A stretch of 64,000 nucleotides of DNA from Pseudomonas fulva. Its GTDB lineage: Bacteria; Pseudomonadota; Gammaproteobacteria; Pseudomonadales; Pseudomonadaceae. Every line of letters begins with the position of its first letter. The first letter of the stretch is position 1. Of the stretch, positions 8,162-17,305 are shown piece by piece. The notes below the pieces were generated by a model that worked only from the letters and a program-made list of their open reading frames with translations, searched no databases and was not told the origin of the DNA. The position numbers were made by a program, and so were the translations under genes. The DNA lies in contig NZ_CP082928.1 of NCBI RefSeq assembly GCF_023517795.1, forward strand, positions 4,278,001 through 4,342,000, written 5' to 3'.

Positions 8162-8632
8162 TTAACCGATGCTGATCGGCGGCAGGGTCGCCAGCTCGAC
8201 GGTAACGGCCTTGCGTGGCGCGATGATTTCAGCTTCGCCGTCGACCACCAGCTCGTCGTGCTGGTTGAACACACGGGTGGCGATGCGCACGCGGAATTTC
8301 GGCAGCTTCTCGAGGATTTCCAGGCGTACGGTCAGGGTGTCGCCGAGTTTGACCGGCTTCTGGAAGCTCATCTGCTGGCCCACGTAGATGGTGCCCGGGC
8401 CGGGCAGGGTGCAGGCCACGGCGGCGCTGATCAGCGCGCCGCTGAACATGCCGTGGGCGATGCGCTCCTTGAACATGGTGGTGGCCGCGTATTCGGCGTC
8501 CAGGTGCACCGGGTTGTGGTCGCCGGACACCGCGGCGAACAGCAGGATGTCGCGCTCTTCCACGGCCTTGCTGTAGCTGGCGGTCTGGCCGACTTCGAGG
8601 GCTTCGTAGGGGGTATTGCTGCTTTGCGTCAT
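8162..8632 (-). CDS. phaJ4: (R)-specific enoyl-CoA hydratase, MaoC family (PhaJ4-like)
   Basis: 156 aa hot-dog fold protein. The hydratase-2 motif is present with catalytic D38 and H43 (SGDHNPVHLD). The enzyme hydrates trans-2-enoyl-CoA to (R)-3-hydroxyacyl-CoA and so links beta-oxidation to polyhydroxyalkanoate precursors. It overlaps the upstream lipase gene by 4 nt (translational coupling). The name PhaJ4 rests on the fadD-lipase-phaJ4 gene order known from P. aeruginosa and P. putida, and on overall similarity. Confidence 0.85.
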   Translation of the reverse strand: MTQSSNTPYEALEVGQTASYSKAVEERDILLFAAVSGDHNPVHLDAEYAATTMFKERIAHGMFSGALISAAVACTLPGPGTIYVGQQMSFQKPVKLGDTLTVRLEILEKLPKFRVRIATRVFNQHDELVVDGEAEIIAPRKAVTVELATLPPISIG

Positions 8633-9591
8633 AGGGTGGGTTCCTGAGGAGGTGAAGGTCGCTGCTGGGGCTGCGAGAGCGTCTGTTCCAGCCAGTCGAT
8701 CAGGTCGCGGGTGACCTCGTCACGGTTCGTTTCGTTGAGCAGTTCGTGGCGGGCCTGTGAATAGCGTTTCAATGAGGTACGGCTGTGGCCTGCTCGCCTC
8801 AAGGCATCGGCCAGGCGTTGCAGGCCGTGGCCCTGGCTGAGCGGATCATGGTCGCCGCCGATGATCAGGATCGGCAACTGCGGGGCGATCTGTTTCAGCG
8901 ACGCGCGCGGGGTGATGCGCTGCAGGCCATCCAGCAGGTCGAGCCACAGCCCGTTGGTGCAGCGAAAACCGCACAGGGGGTCGGCAATGTAACGATCGAC
9001 TTCGCCGTTGTCACGGCTGAGCCAGTCGAACGGCGTGCGCGCAGGCGCAAAGGCCTGGTTGAAAGAACCGAACGACAGCCAGTGGAGCAGCGCACTGCGC
9101 CCGGTCGCACCCTGGCGCCAGCGCTCGAAGCGGGCGACCAGCGCCGCCGCCCGATAGGTGCCCAGCTTGCCATGGTTGGAGCCGCTGAGAATGGCGCCCT
9201 GCACACTGCTGCTGTGGTGCATCAGGTAGGCGGTGGCGATGAAGCTGCCCATGCTGTGGCCGAGCAGGATGACTGGCGCCTGCGGCCGCTGGTGGCGAAT
9301 GTGATGGTTGAGCGTGGAGAGGTCGCCGACCACGTGATCCCAGCCGTTCGCGTCGGCGAAATGGCCGAGCAGGCCATGCTGGGCGGTCTGCCCGTGGCCG
9401 CGGTGGTCGAGTGCGTAGAGCTCGAAGCCGGCGGCGACCAGCGCCGCGCCAAGACGTGCGTAGCGGCCACTGTGCTCGGCCATGCCGTGGGCGAGCATGA
9501 CGACCGCTCTGGGCTCGCCCTGGGCGTGCCAGTGGTTGACGAACAGCGCTACGCCATCACTGCCGTCGAGCCAGAAGCTGCGGTGCTGCAT
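8629..9591 (-). CDS. Alpha/beta hydrolase, monoacylglycerol lipase / lysophospholipase type
   Basis: 320 aa. Serine hydrolase fold with oxyanion motif LAHGMAEHSGRY (33-44), nucleophile S113 in GHSMGS, acid residue in GGDHDP (D247 or D249) and H282 in ARHELLNE. This is the Hydrolase_4 / monoglyceride-lipase pattern; no signal peptide, so probably cytosolic or membrane-associated. First gene of the minus-strand lipase-phaJ4-DUF1993 set, divergent from fadD2. Probably releases fatty acids that FadD activates. Confidence 0.85.
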   Translation of the reverse strand: MQHRSFWLDGSDGVALFVNHWHAQGEPRAVVMLAHGMAEHSGRYARLGAALVAAGFELYALDHRGHGQTAQHGLLGHFADANGWDHVVGDLSTLNHHIRHQRPQAPVILLGHSMGSFIATAYLMHHSSSVQGAILSGSNHGKLGTYRAAALVARFERWRQGATGRSALLHWLSFGSFNQAFAPARTPFDWLSRDNGEVDRYIADPLCGFRCTNGLWLDLLDGLQRITPRASLKQIAPQLPILIIGGDHDPLSQGHGLQRLADALRRAGHSRTSLKRYSQARHELLNETNRDEVTRDLIDWLEQTLSQPQQRPSPPQEPTL

Positions 9592-9739
9592 GGCGAGGTC
9601 CCTTCCTGCTGGTGCAGGGCATTGTAGACCCTGCAGGTGCTGAAATTCACGGTATTGATTGTGGCTTTGCCAGGCCCTGGCCGGCTGCTAACTTCGTCCG
9701 GTGACCTCACGCACCTTCGGAAAACAAGGGATAACAACA

Positions 9740-11428
9740 ATGCAGCCCGATTTCTGGAACGACAAACGCGCCCCCGGCGTGGCCAACGACATCGACATGG
9801 ACGCCTACCAGTCGGTGGTCGAGGTGTTCGAACGCTCCTGCAAGACCTTTGCCGACCGCCCCGCGTTCAGCAATCTGGGCAAGACGCTGACCTACGGCGA
9901 ACTGGACAGGCTGTCCGCCGCCTTCGCCGCCTACCTGCAGCAGCGCACCGACCTCAAGCCCGGTGACCGCATCGCCGTGCAGATGCCCAACGTGCTGCAG
10001 TACCCGATTGCCGTGTTCGGGGCGATGCGCGCCGGGCTGATCGTGGTCAACACCAACCCGCTGTATACCGCCCGCGAGATGCGCCACCAGTTCAAGGACG
10101 CCGGCGTGCGTGCCCTGGTGTACCTGAACATGTTCGGCAAGCTGGTGCAGGAGGTGCTGCCCGACAGCCAGATCGAGTACCTGATCGAAGCGCGCATGGG
10201 CGATCTGTTGCCCACCCTCAAGGGCTGGCTGGTCAATACGGTGGTCAAGAAGGTCAAGAAGATGGTGCCCGCCTACCATCTGCCCCAGGCGCTGTCGTTC
10301 AAGCAGGTGCTGGCCGATGGCGCGCGGCTCGGCCTGCGACCGGTCAGTGCGGCACAAGGCGATATCGCCGTGCTGCAGTACACCGGCGGCACCACCGGGG
10401 TGGCCAAGGGCACCATGCTCACCCACGCCAACCTGATCGCCAACATGCTGCAGGCCAATGCCTGCATGCTGCAGCACGGCCCCGACGGCACGCCGCTGAT
10501 GAAGCCCGGCCAGGAGGTGATGATCGCGCCGCTGCCGCTGTACCACATCTATGCCTTCACCATGAATTGCATGTGCATGATGGTCAACGGCAACCACAAC
10601 GTGCTGATCACCAACCCGAGGGATATCCCCGGTTTCGTCAAGGAACTGGGTAAATGGAAGTTCTCCGCGCTGCTGGGGCTCAACACCCTGTTCGTGGCGC
10701 TGATGGATCACCCGGATTTCGACAAGCTCGACTTCAGCCATCTAAAGGTCACCAACTCCGGTGGCACGGCGCTGGTCAAGGCTACCGCCGAGCGCTGGCA
10801 GCGCTTGACCGGCTGCGCGGTAGTGGAAGGCTATGGCCTCACCGAAACCTCGCCGATCGCCAGTGCCAACCCCAGCGGCGACCTGGCGCGCCTGGGCACC
10901 GTCGGCATTCCGGTGCCGGGCACGGGGTTCAAGATCATCGATGATGACGGCAACGAGCTGCCCCTGGGTGAGCGTGGCGAGCTGTGCATCAAGGGGCCGC
11001 AGGTGATGAAGGGCTACTGGAATCGCCCGGAGGCCACCGCCGAGGTGTTGGACGACGAGGGCTGGTTCAAGTCCGGCGATATCGCGGTGATCGACGAGGA
11101 CGGCTTCGTGCGCATCGTCGACCGCAAGAAGGACATGATCATCGTCTCCGGCTTCAACGTGTACCCCAACGAGATCGAGGACGTGGTGATGGCCCACAGC
11201 AAGGTGGCCAGCTGCGCGGCCATCGGCGTGCCGGACGAGAAATCCGGCGAAGCGGTGAAGCTGTTCGTGGTCAAGCGCGACGACAGCCTGACCGCCGAAG
11301 AGCTCAAGGCCTACTGCAAGGAGAACTTCACCGGCTACAAGGTGCCGCGGCAGATCGTGTTCAGGGAGTCGCTGCCGATGACCAACGTAGGCAAGATCCT
11401 GCGCCGCGAGCTGCGCGACAACGCCTAG
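9740..11428 (+). CDS. fadD2: Long-chain fatty-acid-CoA ligase FadD2
   Basis: 562 aa. Activates fatty acids to acyl-CoA via acyl-AMP. The ATP/AMP signature YTGGTTGVAKG starts at residue 214, the FACS region reads GWFKSGDIAVIDEDGF, and the C-terminal catalytic Lys motif is NVGKILRREL. The start at 9740 gives the same N-terminal layout as the paralogue downstream; AAGGGATAACA precedes it. It is divergent from the lipase gene with a 148-bp shared control region. Named fadD2 because it is the upstream member of the tandem, as in P. aeruginosa. Confidence 0.92.
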   Translation: MQPDFWNDKRAPGVANDIDMDAYQSVVEVFERSCKTFADRPAFSNLGKTLTYGELDRLSAAFAAYLQQRTDLKPGDRIAVQMPNVLQYPIAVFGAMRAGLIVVNTNPLYTAREMRHQFKDAGVRALVYLNMFGKLVQEVLPDSQIEYLIEARMGDLLPTLKGWLVNTVVKKVKKMVPAYHLPQALSFKQVLADGARLGLRPVSAAQGDIAVLQYTGGTTGVAKGTMLTHANLIANMLQANACMLQHGPDGTPLMKPGQEVMIAPLPLYHIYAFTMNCMCMMVNGNHNVLITNPRDIPGFVKELGKWKFSALLGLNTLFVALMDHPDFDKLDFSHLKVTNSGGTALVKATAERWQRLTGCAVVEGYGLTETSPIASANPSGDLARLGTVGIPVPGTGFKIIDDDGNELPLGERGELCIKGPQVMKGYWNRPEATAEVLDDEGWFKSGDIAVIDEDGFVRIVDRKKDMIIVSGFNVYPNEIEDVVMAHSKVASCAAIGVPDEKSGEAVKLFVVKRDDSLTAEELKAYCKENFTGYKVPRQIVFRESLPMTNVGKILRRELRDNA

Positions 11429-11803
11429 CCTCCCCCAACGACACCCGGGCCGGCCCCGGGTGTCGCTGCGCTCGACCCAGGCTGCGGCCTAAACACTCAT
11501 CTGGCGTCCCGCTCGCCAACTGCCAATCCCGCCCTGCAGGAAAGCGCGCAGGCGTCTATCATGGGCGTTGCCTGGCGCCCGACGAGTGCTGTGCACCGGA
11601 GCGCCTCGAAAAAAAACGCGTGACCAATATTTTCAATGTGGTCATTTCCGATACCGGCCGGCCTTTTCGTGCTCTGGTCGGTATCCGGCAACTCTGCTAA
11701 TCTCGGCCCGCTTTGCGCTCCTCAGGGGCGAACAGCCAGGCATACATACAACAAACAACCGCCTTGGCGGTGACGACAAGCTGTTGCTTAGGAGTGGGTG
11801 TCC
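11429..11803 (+). other. Gap between fadD2 and fadD1 with hairpin, no gene
   Basis: ACACCCGGG (11441-11449) and CCCGGGTGT (11455-11463) form a strong hairpin just after fadD2, but no T-tract follows, so it is not a textbook terminator. The rest of the 375-nt gap has no convincing ORF. It must contain the fadD1 promoter: GATACCG (11650-11656) and CGGTATC (11679-11685) form a dyad in the right area. Confidence 0.5.
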
Positions 11804-13492
11804 ATGACCGAAAACTTCTGGACGGACAAATATCCCGAGGGGGTCGCGGCCGAGATCGATCCCGACCAGTACCCCAACGTTCAGGCGGTGCTGAAGCAGT
11901 CCTGCCAGCGTTTTGCCGACAAGCCCGCGTTTACCAATCTGGGCAAGACGATCACTTACGGCCAGCTGTACGAGCTGTCCGGTCACTTCGCGGCGTACCT
12001 GCAGCAACACACCGATCTCAAGCCAGGCGACCGCATCGCCGTGCAACTGCCCAACGTTCTGCAATACCCGGTGGCGGTATTCGGCGCCATGCGCGCCGGC
12101 CTAGTGGTGGTCAACACCAACCCGCTGTACACCGCGCGGGAAATGGAACACCAGTTCAACGACTCCGGCGCCAAGGCGCTGCTGTGCCTGGCCAACATGG
12201 CGCACCTGGCCGAGCAGGTGGTGCCCAAGACCGGCGTCAAGACGGTGATCGTCACCGAGGTCGGCGACATGCTGCCGCCGCTCAAGCGCCTGCTGGTCAA
12301 TGCCGTGGTCAAGTACGTGAAGAAGATGGTGCCGGCCTACAACCTGCCGGGCGCGGTCAAGTTCACCGACGCCCTGAGCCAGGGCCGTGGCAAGGCGGTC
12401 AGCGAAGCCAGCCCCGGCTCCCAGGACGTGGCCGTGCTGCAGTACACCGGCGGCACCACCGGGGTGGCCAAGGGCGCGATGCTCACCCACCGCAACCTGA
12501 TCGCCAACATGCTGCAGTGCCGCGAGCTGATGGGCTCGAACCTGGGCGAGGGCAGCGAAATCATCGTGGCGCCGCTGCCGCTGTACCACATCTACGCCTT
12601 CACCTTTCACTGCATGGCGATGATGCATTGCGGTAACCACAACCTGCTGATCACCAACCCGCGCGACCTGCCGACCATGGTCAAGGACCTGTCCAGGTTC
12701 CGGTTCAGCGGCTTCGTCGGCCTCAATACCCTGTTCGTGGCGCTGAGCAACAACGAAGGGTTCCAGAAGCTCGACTTCTCCAGGCTCAAGGTCACCCTGT
12801 CCGGCGGCATGGCGCTGCAGCAGGCCGCCGCCGAGCGCTGGAAGCAGGTCACCGGCTGCCCGATCTGCGAAGGTTACGGGTTGACCGAAACCAGCCCGGT
12901 CGCCTCGGTGAACCCCATCACCAACATCCAGATGGGCACCATCGGCATTCCCGCGCCCTCGACCCGGTTCAAGGTCATCGATGACCAGGGCAACGACCTG
13001 GCCTTGGGTGAAACCGGCGAGCTGTGCATCAAGGGCCCGCAGGTGATGAAGGGCTATTGGCAACGCCAGGAAGCCACCGACGAAGTGATCGATGCCAACG
13101 GCTGGTTCAAGACCGGCGACATCGGCATCATCCAGCCTGACGGCTACATCCGCATCGTCGACCGCAAGAAGGACATGATTCTGGTGTCCGGCTTCAACGT
13201 CTACCCGAACGAGCTGGAGGACGTGCTGGTGACCCTGCCGGGCGTCCTGCAGTGCGCTGCCATCGGCGTACCGGACGAGCGCTCGGGCGAGTCGATCAAG
13301 GTGTTCGTGGTGGTCAAGCCGGGCATGACCCTGACCAAGGAACAGGTCATGCAGCACATGCACGACAACCTCACCGGCTACAAGCGGCCCAAGCAGGTCG
13401 AGTTCCGCGAGAGCCTGCCGACCACCAACGTCGGCAAGATCCTGCGCCGCGAGCTGCGTGACGAAGAGCTCAGGAAGCTCGGCAAGAAGTAA
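11804..13492 (+). CDS. fadD1: Long-chain fatty-acid-CoA ligase FadD1
   Basis: 562 aa, the same length as FadD2 and strongly similar along the whole chain, so the pair is a tandem duplication. YTGGTTGVAKG again starts at residue 214; GWFKTGDIG and NVGKILRREL are intact. The ATG at 11804 is chosen over a GTG at 11798 because AGGAG at 11790-11794 is correctly spaced only for the ATG. The long gap after fadD2 suggests separate transcription. It resembles P. aeruginosa FadD1, the main long-chain enzyme. Confidence 0.93.
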   Translation: MTENFWTDKYPEGVAAEIDPDQYPNVQAVLKQSCQRFADKPAFTNLGKTITYGQLYELSGHFAAYLQQHTDLKPGDRIAVQLPNVLQYPVAVFGAMRAGLVVVNTNPLYTAREMEHQFNDSGAKALLCLANMAHLAEQVVPKTGVKTVIVTEVGDMLPPLKRLLVNAVVKYVKKMVPAYNLPGAVKFTDALSQGRGKAVSEASPGSQDVAVLQYTGGTTGVAKGAMLTHRNLIANMLQCRELMGSNLGEGSEIIVAPLPLYHIYAFTFHCMAMMHCGNHNLLITNPRDLPTMVKDLSRFRFSGFVGLNTLFVALSNNEGFQKLDFSRLKVTLSGGMALQQAAAERWKQVTGCPICEGYGLTETSPVASVNPITNIQMGTIGIPAPSTRFKVIDDQGNDLALGETGELCIKGPQVMKGYWQRQEATDEVIDANGWFKTGDIGIIQPDGYIRIVDRKKDMILVSGFNVYPNELEDVLVTLPGVLQCAAIGVPDERSGESIKVFVVVKPGMTLTKEQVMQHMHDNLTGYKRPKQVEFRESLPTTNVGKILRRELRDEELRKLGKK

Positions 13493-13509
13493 GCGTCACG
13501 CTGCACACC

Positions 13510-13536
13510 AAGGCCCTGCACTGCAGGGCCTTTTTC
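13510..13536 (+). terminator. Rho-independent terminator after fadD1
   Basis: GGCCCTGC (13512-13519) and GCAGGGCC (13523-13530) form an 8-bp stem with a 3-nt loop, followed by five T. It lies 18 nt after the fadD1 stop codon. Confidence 0.85.
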
Positions 13537-13630
13537 GTTCGTGGGTGATTTGCTGGAGGGCTTTTACCTGCAGCGCAATAGCCCTAGACTTGCGCCTTGT
13601 GCACTGGTCGGTGCTGGAGGCGTGCCCGCG

Positions 13631-14539
13631 ATGCAATTGCCGGATCTGAATCTGCTGGTCGCCCTCGACGTGTTGCTGGAGGAGGGCAGCGTGGTCGGCG
13701 CCGCCCGGCGCATGCACCTCAGCCCCCCGGCCATGAGCCGCACCCTGACGCGCATCCGCGAGGCGGTGGGCGACCCGATTCTGGTGCGTGCCGGCCGTGG
13801 CCTGGTGCCGACGCCACGGGCCCTGGAGCTGCGCGAGCAGGTGCGCGATCTGGTCGAGCAGGCCAGTAGCGTGTTCCGCTCCCAGGACGTCGAGCTGGCC
13901 AGCCTCGACCGGGCGTTCAACATCCGCACCAACGACATCTTCATGGTCTGTTACGGCGGCCGGCTGGTGGAGCTGATCCGCGAGCAGGCGCCCAGGGTGA
14001 TGCTGCGCTTCGTGCCGGAAATCGACGGCGACGACGACGCCATGCGCGGCGGGCGCATCGACCTGGCCATTGGCGCCTCCCTGCAGCTGCCGCCGGAGAT
14101 CAAGCACCAGGGTCTGTTCATGAGCCGCTTCGTGGGCCTGGCGCGGGCCGACCACCCGATCTTCGACGAGATGATCAACGCCGAACGGTTCGCCGCCTTC
14201 GACCAGATCAGCGTGTCGCGCCGTGGCCTGGCCCGCGGGCCGATCGACCAGGTGCTCGAGCAGCAGGGCCTGGCGCGCCGGGTGGTCACGGTGTCGCCGA
14301 GCTTCTTTTCCGCCGTGCTGGCGCTGCGCGATTCGGACCTGATCCTGCCGATGCCCAACCCGGTGGTCGCCGTGTGCAACCAGCTGGGCCTGGCCTTGCG
14401 CAGCTTCGAGATCCCCTTGCCGCTGTCGCCGGTGCGGGTCCACCAGTCCTGGCACCCGCGCTTCGACAACGACCCGGCCCATCGCTGGCTGCGCGGCCTG
14501 ATCAAGCGTTGCTGCGAAGAAAATGCACTCGGCGTCTGA
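13631..14539 (+). CDS. LysR-family transcriptional regulator
   Basis: 302 aa. The ATG at 13631 gives the standard LysR N-terminus (DLNLLVALDVLLEEGSVVGAA) with the helix-turn-helix in residues 15-45 (AARRMHLSPPAMSRTLTRIRE). The rest is the periplasmic-binding-like effector domain. The pattern 'LLVALDVLLEEGSV..AAxxMHLS..A.SR.L' is that of the NodD/LinR branch. It precedes, on the same strand, a three-gene efflux system, which it probably regulates. A longer frame from 13541 has no supporting features. Confidence 0.85.
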   Translation: MQLPDLNLLVALDVLLEEGSVVGAARRMHLSPPAMSRTLTRIREAVGDPILVRAGRGLVPTPRALELREQVRDLVEQASSVFRSQDVELASLDRAFNIRTNDIFMVCYGGRLVELIREQAPRVMLRFVPEIDGDDDAMRGGRIDLAIGASLQLPPEIKHQGLFMSRFVGLARADHPIFDEMINAERFAAFDQISVSRRGLARGPIDQVLEQQGLARRVVTVSPSFFSAVLALRDSDLILPMPNPVVAVCNQLGLALRSFEIPLPLSPVRVHQSWHPRFDNDPAHRWLRGLIKRCCEENALGV

Positions 14540-14678
14540 TAGCTGCGCCAGGCGCAATCATTGATTAGAAACATTGCAATTTTCGGTAATGGTCGTTTTC
14601 CCTAGACTGCCGGGCTAAACACGTTACCGGATATTTCTGCATGCTCTGCACTTGCCAGGCGGGCGGCTGCGCATCGTC

Positions 14679-16229
14679 ATGAATGCACCTGCGCTCGCGC
14701 CTTTGCCCCTTCCCGTGCCCCCTGCGCCACACGCCGCACCGATGCAGGCGAGCCCCTTCGGGCTGCGCATCGTCGTCGGCCTGCTCGGCGTGCTGCTGGC
14801 CGTGCTGGTGTCGGGTTTCAACGAGAACGTCACCAAGATCGCCCTGGTCGACATCCGCGGCGCCATGGGCATCGGCCATGACGAAGGCAGCTGGCTGCTG
14901 GCGCTGTACATGGCCGCCTCGGTCAGTGCCATGGCCTTCGCCCCCTGGTTCGCGGTAACCCTGTCGATTCGCCGCTTCACCCTGTGCGCCATCGGCGCCT
15001 TCATGCTGCTCGGCCTGCTGTCGCCGCTGGCGCCCAACGAGCGCGTGCTGATGCTGCTGCGCGCCCTGCAGGGGCTGGCCGGCGGGGCACTGCCGCCGAT
15101 GCTGATGAGCGTGGCGCTGCGCTTCCTGCCAGCCAACATCAAGCTCTACGGCCTGGCCGCCTATGCGCTGACGGCGACCTTCGGCCCCGGCATGGGCACG
15201 CCCCTGGCTGCTTTCTGGGTGGAGTACGCCGGCTGGCAGTGGGCGTTCTGGCAGATCATCCCCGGCAGCCTGCTGGCCATGGCCGCGGTGGCCTGGGGCC
15301 TGCCCCAGGACCCGTTGCGCCTGGAGCGCTTCGCCCAGTTCAACTGGCGCGGCCTGCTGCTCGGCCTGCCGGCGATCAACCTGCTGGTCATCGGCCTGCT
15401 GCAGGGCGAGCGCCTGAACTGGTTGCACTCGCCGCTGATCGTCAGCCTGCTCGGCGGTGGCAGCCTGTTGCTGGTGCTGTTCCTGCTCAACGAATGGCGC
15501 CACCCCCTGCCGTTCTTCAAGCTGCAGCTGCTCAAGGCGCGCAACCTCGCCTTCGCGCTGTTCACCCTGGCCGGGGTGTTGCTGGTGCTGTTGGCTGCAA
15601 GCCTGATTCCGTCGTCCTACCTGGCCCAGGTGCAAGGCTACCGGCCACTGCAAACCGCGCCGATGCTGCTCTGGGTAGCCGTGCCGCAGCTATTGGCACT
15701 GCCCCTGGTGGCCGCGCTGTGCAACCTGCGCCGGGTGGATTGCCGCTACGTGCTGGCCGCCGGGCTGGGGATGATGGGGCTGGCCTGCGTGCTCGGCTCG
15801 CAGCTGACCTCGGCGTGGATTCGCGATGATTTTCTGCTGATCCAGCTGCTGCAGATCTTCGGCCAGCCGATGTCGGTACTGCCACTGCTGATGCTCTCCA
15901 CCGGCAGCATCCAGCCGATCCAGGGGCCGTTCGCCTCGGCCTGGTTCAACACCGTCAAGGGCCTGGCCGCCGTGGTGGCCACCGCGGTACTCGACCTGCT
16001 GACCACCGCGCGCCTGCACCTGCATTCCAACAACCTGGTCGACCGCCTCGGCAACCAGCCGCTGCTGCCCGACGGTGCCGCGAGTCACCTGGCCAGCCGC
16101 CTGCACCAGCAGGCCCTGGTGCTGACCTACGCCGACCTCTACCTGTGCGTGGCGCTGGTCGCCTTCGCCCTGATCCTGATCATTCCCTTCGTGCCCACGC
16201 GCATCTACCCGCCGCGTACCGCCCACTGA
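14679..16229 (+). CDS. MFS drug efflux transporter, DHA2 (EmrB-like) family
   Basis: 516 aa with about 14 hydrophobic segments, as in DHA2 carriers. After a Pro-rich N-terminal tail, helix 1 starts at about residue 28. Family motifs visible include GFNENVTKIALVDIRGAMG (TM1) and AYALTATFGPGMGTPLAAFW (motif C region in TM5). ATG 14679 is used; a TTG at 14652 is in frame but not needed. It is followed by an HlyD adaptor (16 nt) and a NodT outer-membrane factor, so the three form an Emr-type tripartite pump. Substrate unknown. Confidence 0.87.
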   Translation: MNAPALAPLPLPVPPAPHAAPMQASPFGLRIVVGLLGVLLAVLVSGFNENVTKIALVDIRGAMGIGHDEGSWLLALYMAASVSAMAFAPWFAVTLSIRRFTLCAIGAFMLLGLLSPLAPNERVLMLLRALQGLAGGALPPMLMSVALRFLPANIKLYGLAAYALTATFGPGMGTPLAAFWVEYAGWQWAFWQIIPGSLLAMAAVAWGLPQDPLRLERFAQFNWRGLLLGLPAINLLVIGLLQGERLNWLHSPLIVSLLGGGSLLLVLFLLNEWRHPLPFFKLQLLKARNLAFALFTLAGVLLVLLAASLIPSSYLAQVQGYRPLQTAPMLLWVAVPQLLALPLVAALCNLRRVDCRYVLAAGLGMMGLACVLGSQLTSAWIRDDFLLIQLLQIFGQPMSVLPLLMLSTGSIQPIQGPFASAWFNTVKGLAAVVATAVLDLLTTARLHLHSNNLVDRLGNQPLLPDGAASHLASRLHQQALVLTYADLYLCVALVAFALILIIPFVPTRIYPPRTAH

Positions 16230-16245
16230 ACCGATGGACATCACC

Positions 16246-17304
16246 ATGAATACCCTGCGCAAACCCGCTCTGCTGATCGGCCTGGCCGTTGCCGGCCTGC
16301 TGGTCTGGGGCGCCTGGCAACTGCTGTTCGCCGAGCACTACCAGCAAAGCACCAACGACGCCTTCATCAGCGCCGACTTCACCCTGGTGGCGCCGAAGAT
16401 CGCCGGCTTCGTCAGCGAGGTGCTGGTCGAGGACAACCAGCGCGTCAAGGCCGGCCAACTGCTGGCGCGCATCGACGACCGCGACTACCGCGCCGCGCTG
16501 GACGTGGCCAAGGCCGGCGTGGCCAGCGCCGAGGCGCAGCGGGTGAATGCCGAGGCCAGCGTGCAGCGCCAGCAGTCGGTGATCGACCAAGCTGCCGCCA
16601 CGGTCAAGGCCGACCAGGCCGAAGTGCGCTTCGCCGAGCACGAACTGCAGCGCTACAAGCACCTGGCCGGGCAGGGTGCCGGCACCCTGCAGAATGCCCA
16701 GCAGGCGCAGAGCCGTTTCGATACCGCCCTGGCGCGCCAGCAGCAGAACCAGGCGGCGCTGGCCGCCACCCGGCAGCAGACGGCGATCCTCGTCGCCCAG
16801 CGCGATGCCGCCGCTGCCGCGGTCGAGCGGGCCGCGGCCGAATTGCAGCGTGCCGAGCTGGATCTGTCGTACACCGAATTGCGCGCGCCCATGGACGGCA
16901 TGGTCGGCCGCCGCGCCCTGCGCGTCGGTGCCTACGTCAGCCCCGGCAACCCGCTGCTGGCGGTGGTGCCGCTGGAGCAGGCCTTCGTGGTCGCCAACTT
17001 CCAGGAAACCCAGCTCAACCGCGTGCGCCCTGGCCAGCCGGTGAGCATCCGCGTCGACAGCTACCCGGACCTGCAACTGCACGGCCACGTCGAGAGCCTG
17101 GCGCCGGCCACCGGCGTGACCTTCGCCGCCGTGGCGCCGGACAACGCCACCGGCAACTTCACCAAAGTGGTGCAGCGCATCCCGGTGAAGATCGTGCTCG
17201 ATGCCGACCAGCCCGTGGTGGGTTACCTGCGCGTCGGCATGTCGGTGGAGGCCAGCATCGACACCCACCAACTCGATGACCGCCAACTGGCGCAAGCGCA
17301 CTGA
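16246..17304 (+). CDS. HlyD/EmrA-family membrane fusion protein
   Basis: 352 aa. One N-terminal anchor helix (about 7-27), then STNDAFISADFTLVAPKIAGFV, a first lipoyl half, a long alpha-hairpin rich in Gln and Ala (about 75-190), the second lipoyl half (SYTELRAPMDGMVGRRAL) and a C-terminal barrel. ATG 16246 is preferred because TGGA lies 7 nt upstream; ATG 16234 is in frame and cannot be excluded. It couples the DHA2 pump to the outer-membrane factor encoded next. Confidence 0.87.
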   Translation: MNTLRKPALLIGLAVAGLLVWGAWQLLFAEHYQQSTNDAFISADFTLVAPKIAGFVSEVLVEDNQRVKAGQLLARIDDRDYRAALDVAKAGVASAEAQRVNAEASVQRQQSVIDQAAATVKADQAEVRFAEHELQRYKHLAGQGAGTLQNAQQAQSRFDTALARQQQNQAALAATRQQTAILVAQRDAAAAAVERAAAELQRAELDLSYTELRAPMDGMVGRRALRVGAYVSPGNPLLAVVPLEQAFVVANFQETQLNRVRPGQPVSIRVDSYPDLQLHGHVESLAPATGVTFAAVAPDNATGNFTKVVQRIPVKIVLDADQPVVGYLRVGMSVEASIDTHQLDDRQLAQAH

Positions 17305-17305
17305 C

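Noticed and set aside
11441..11463. Terminator after fadD2
   Set aside because: Good hairpin but no T-tract, so it was recorded only as a hairpin in the gap.
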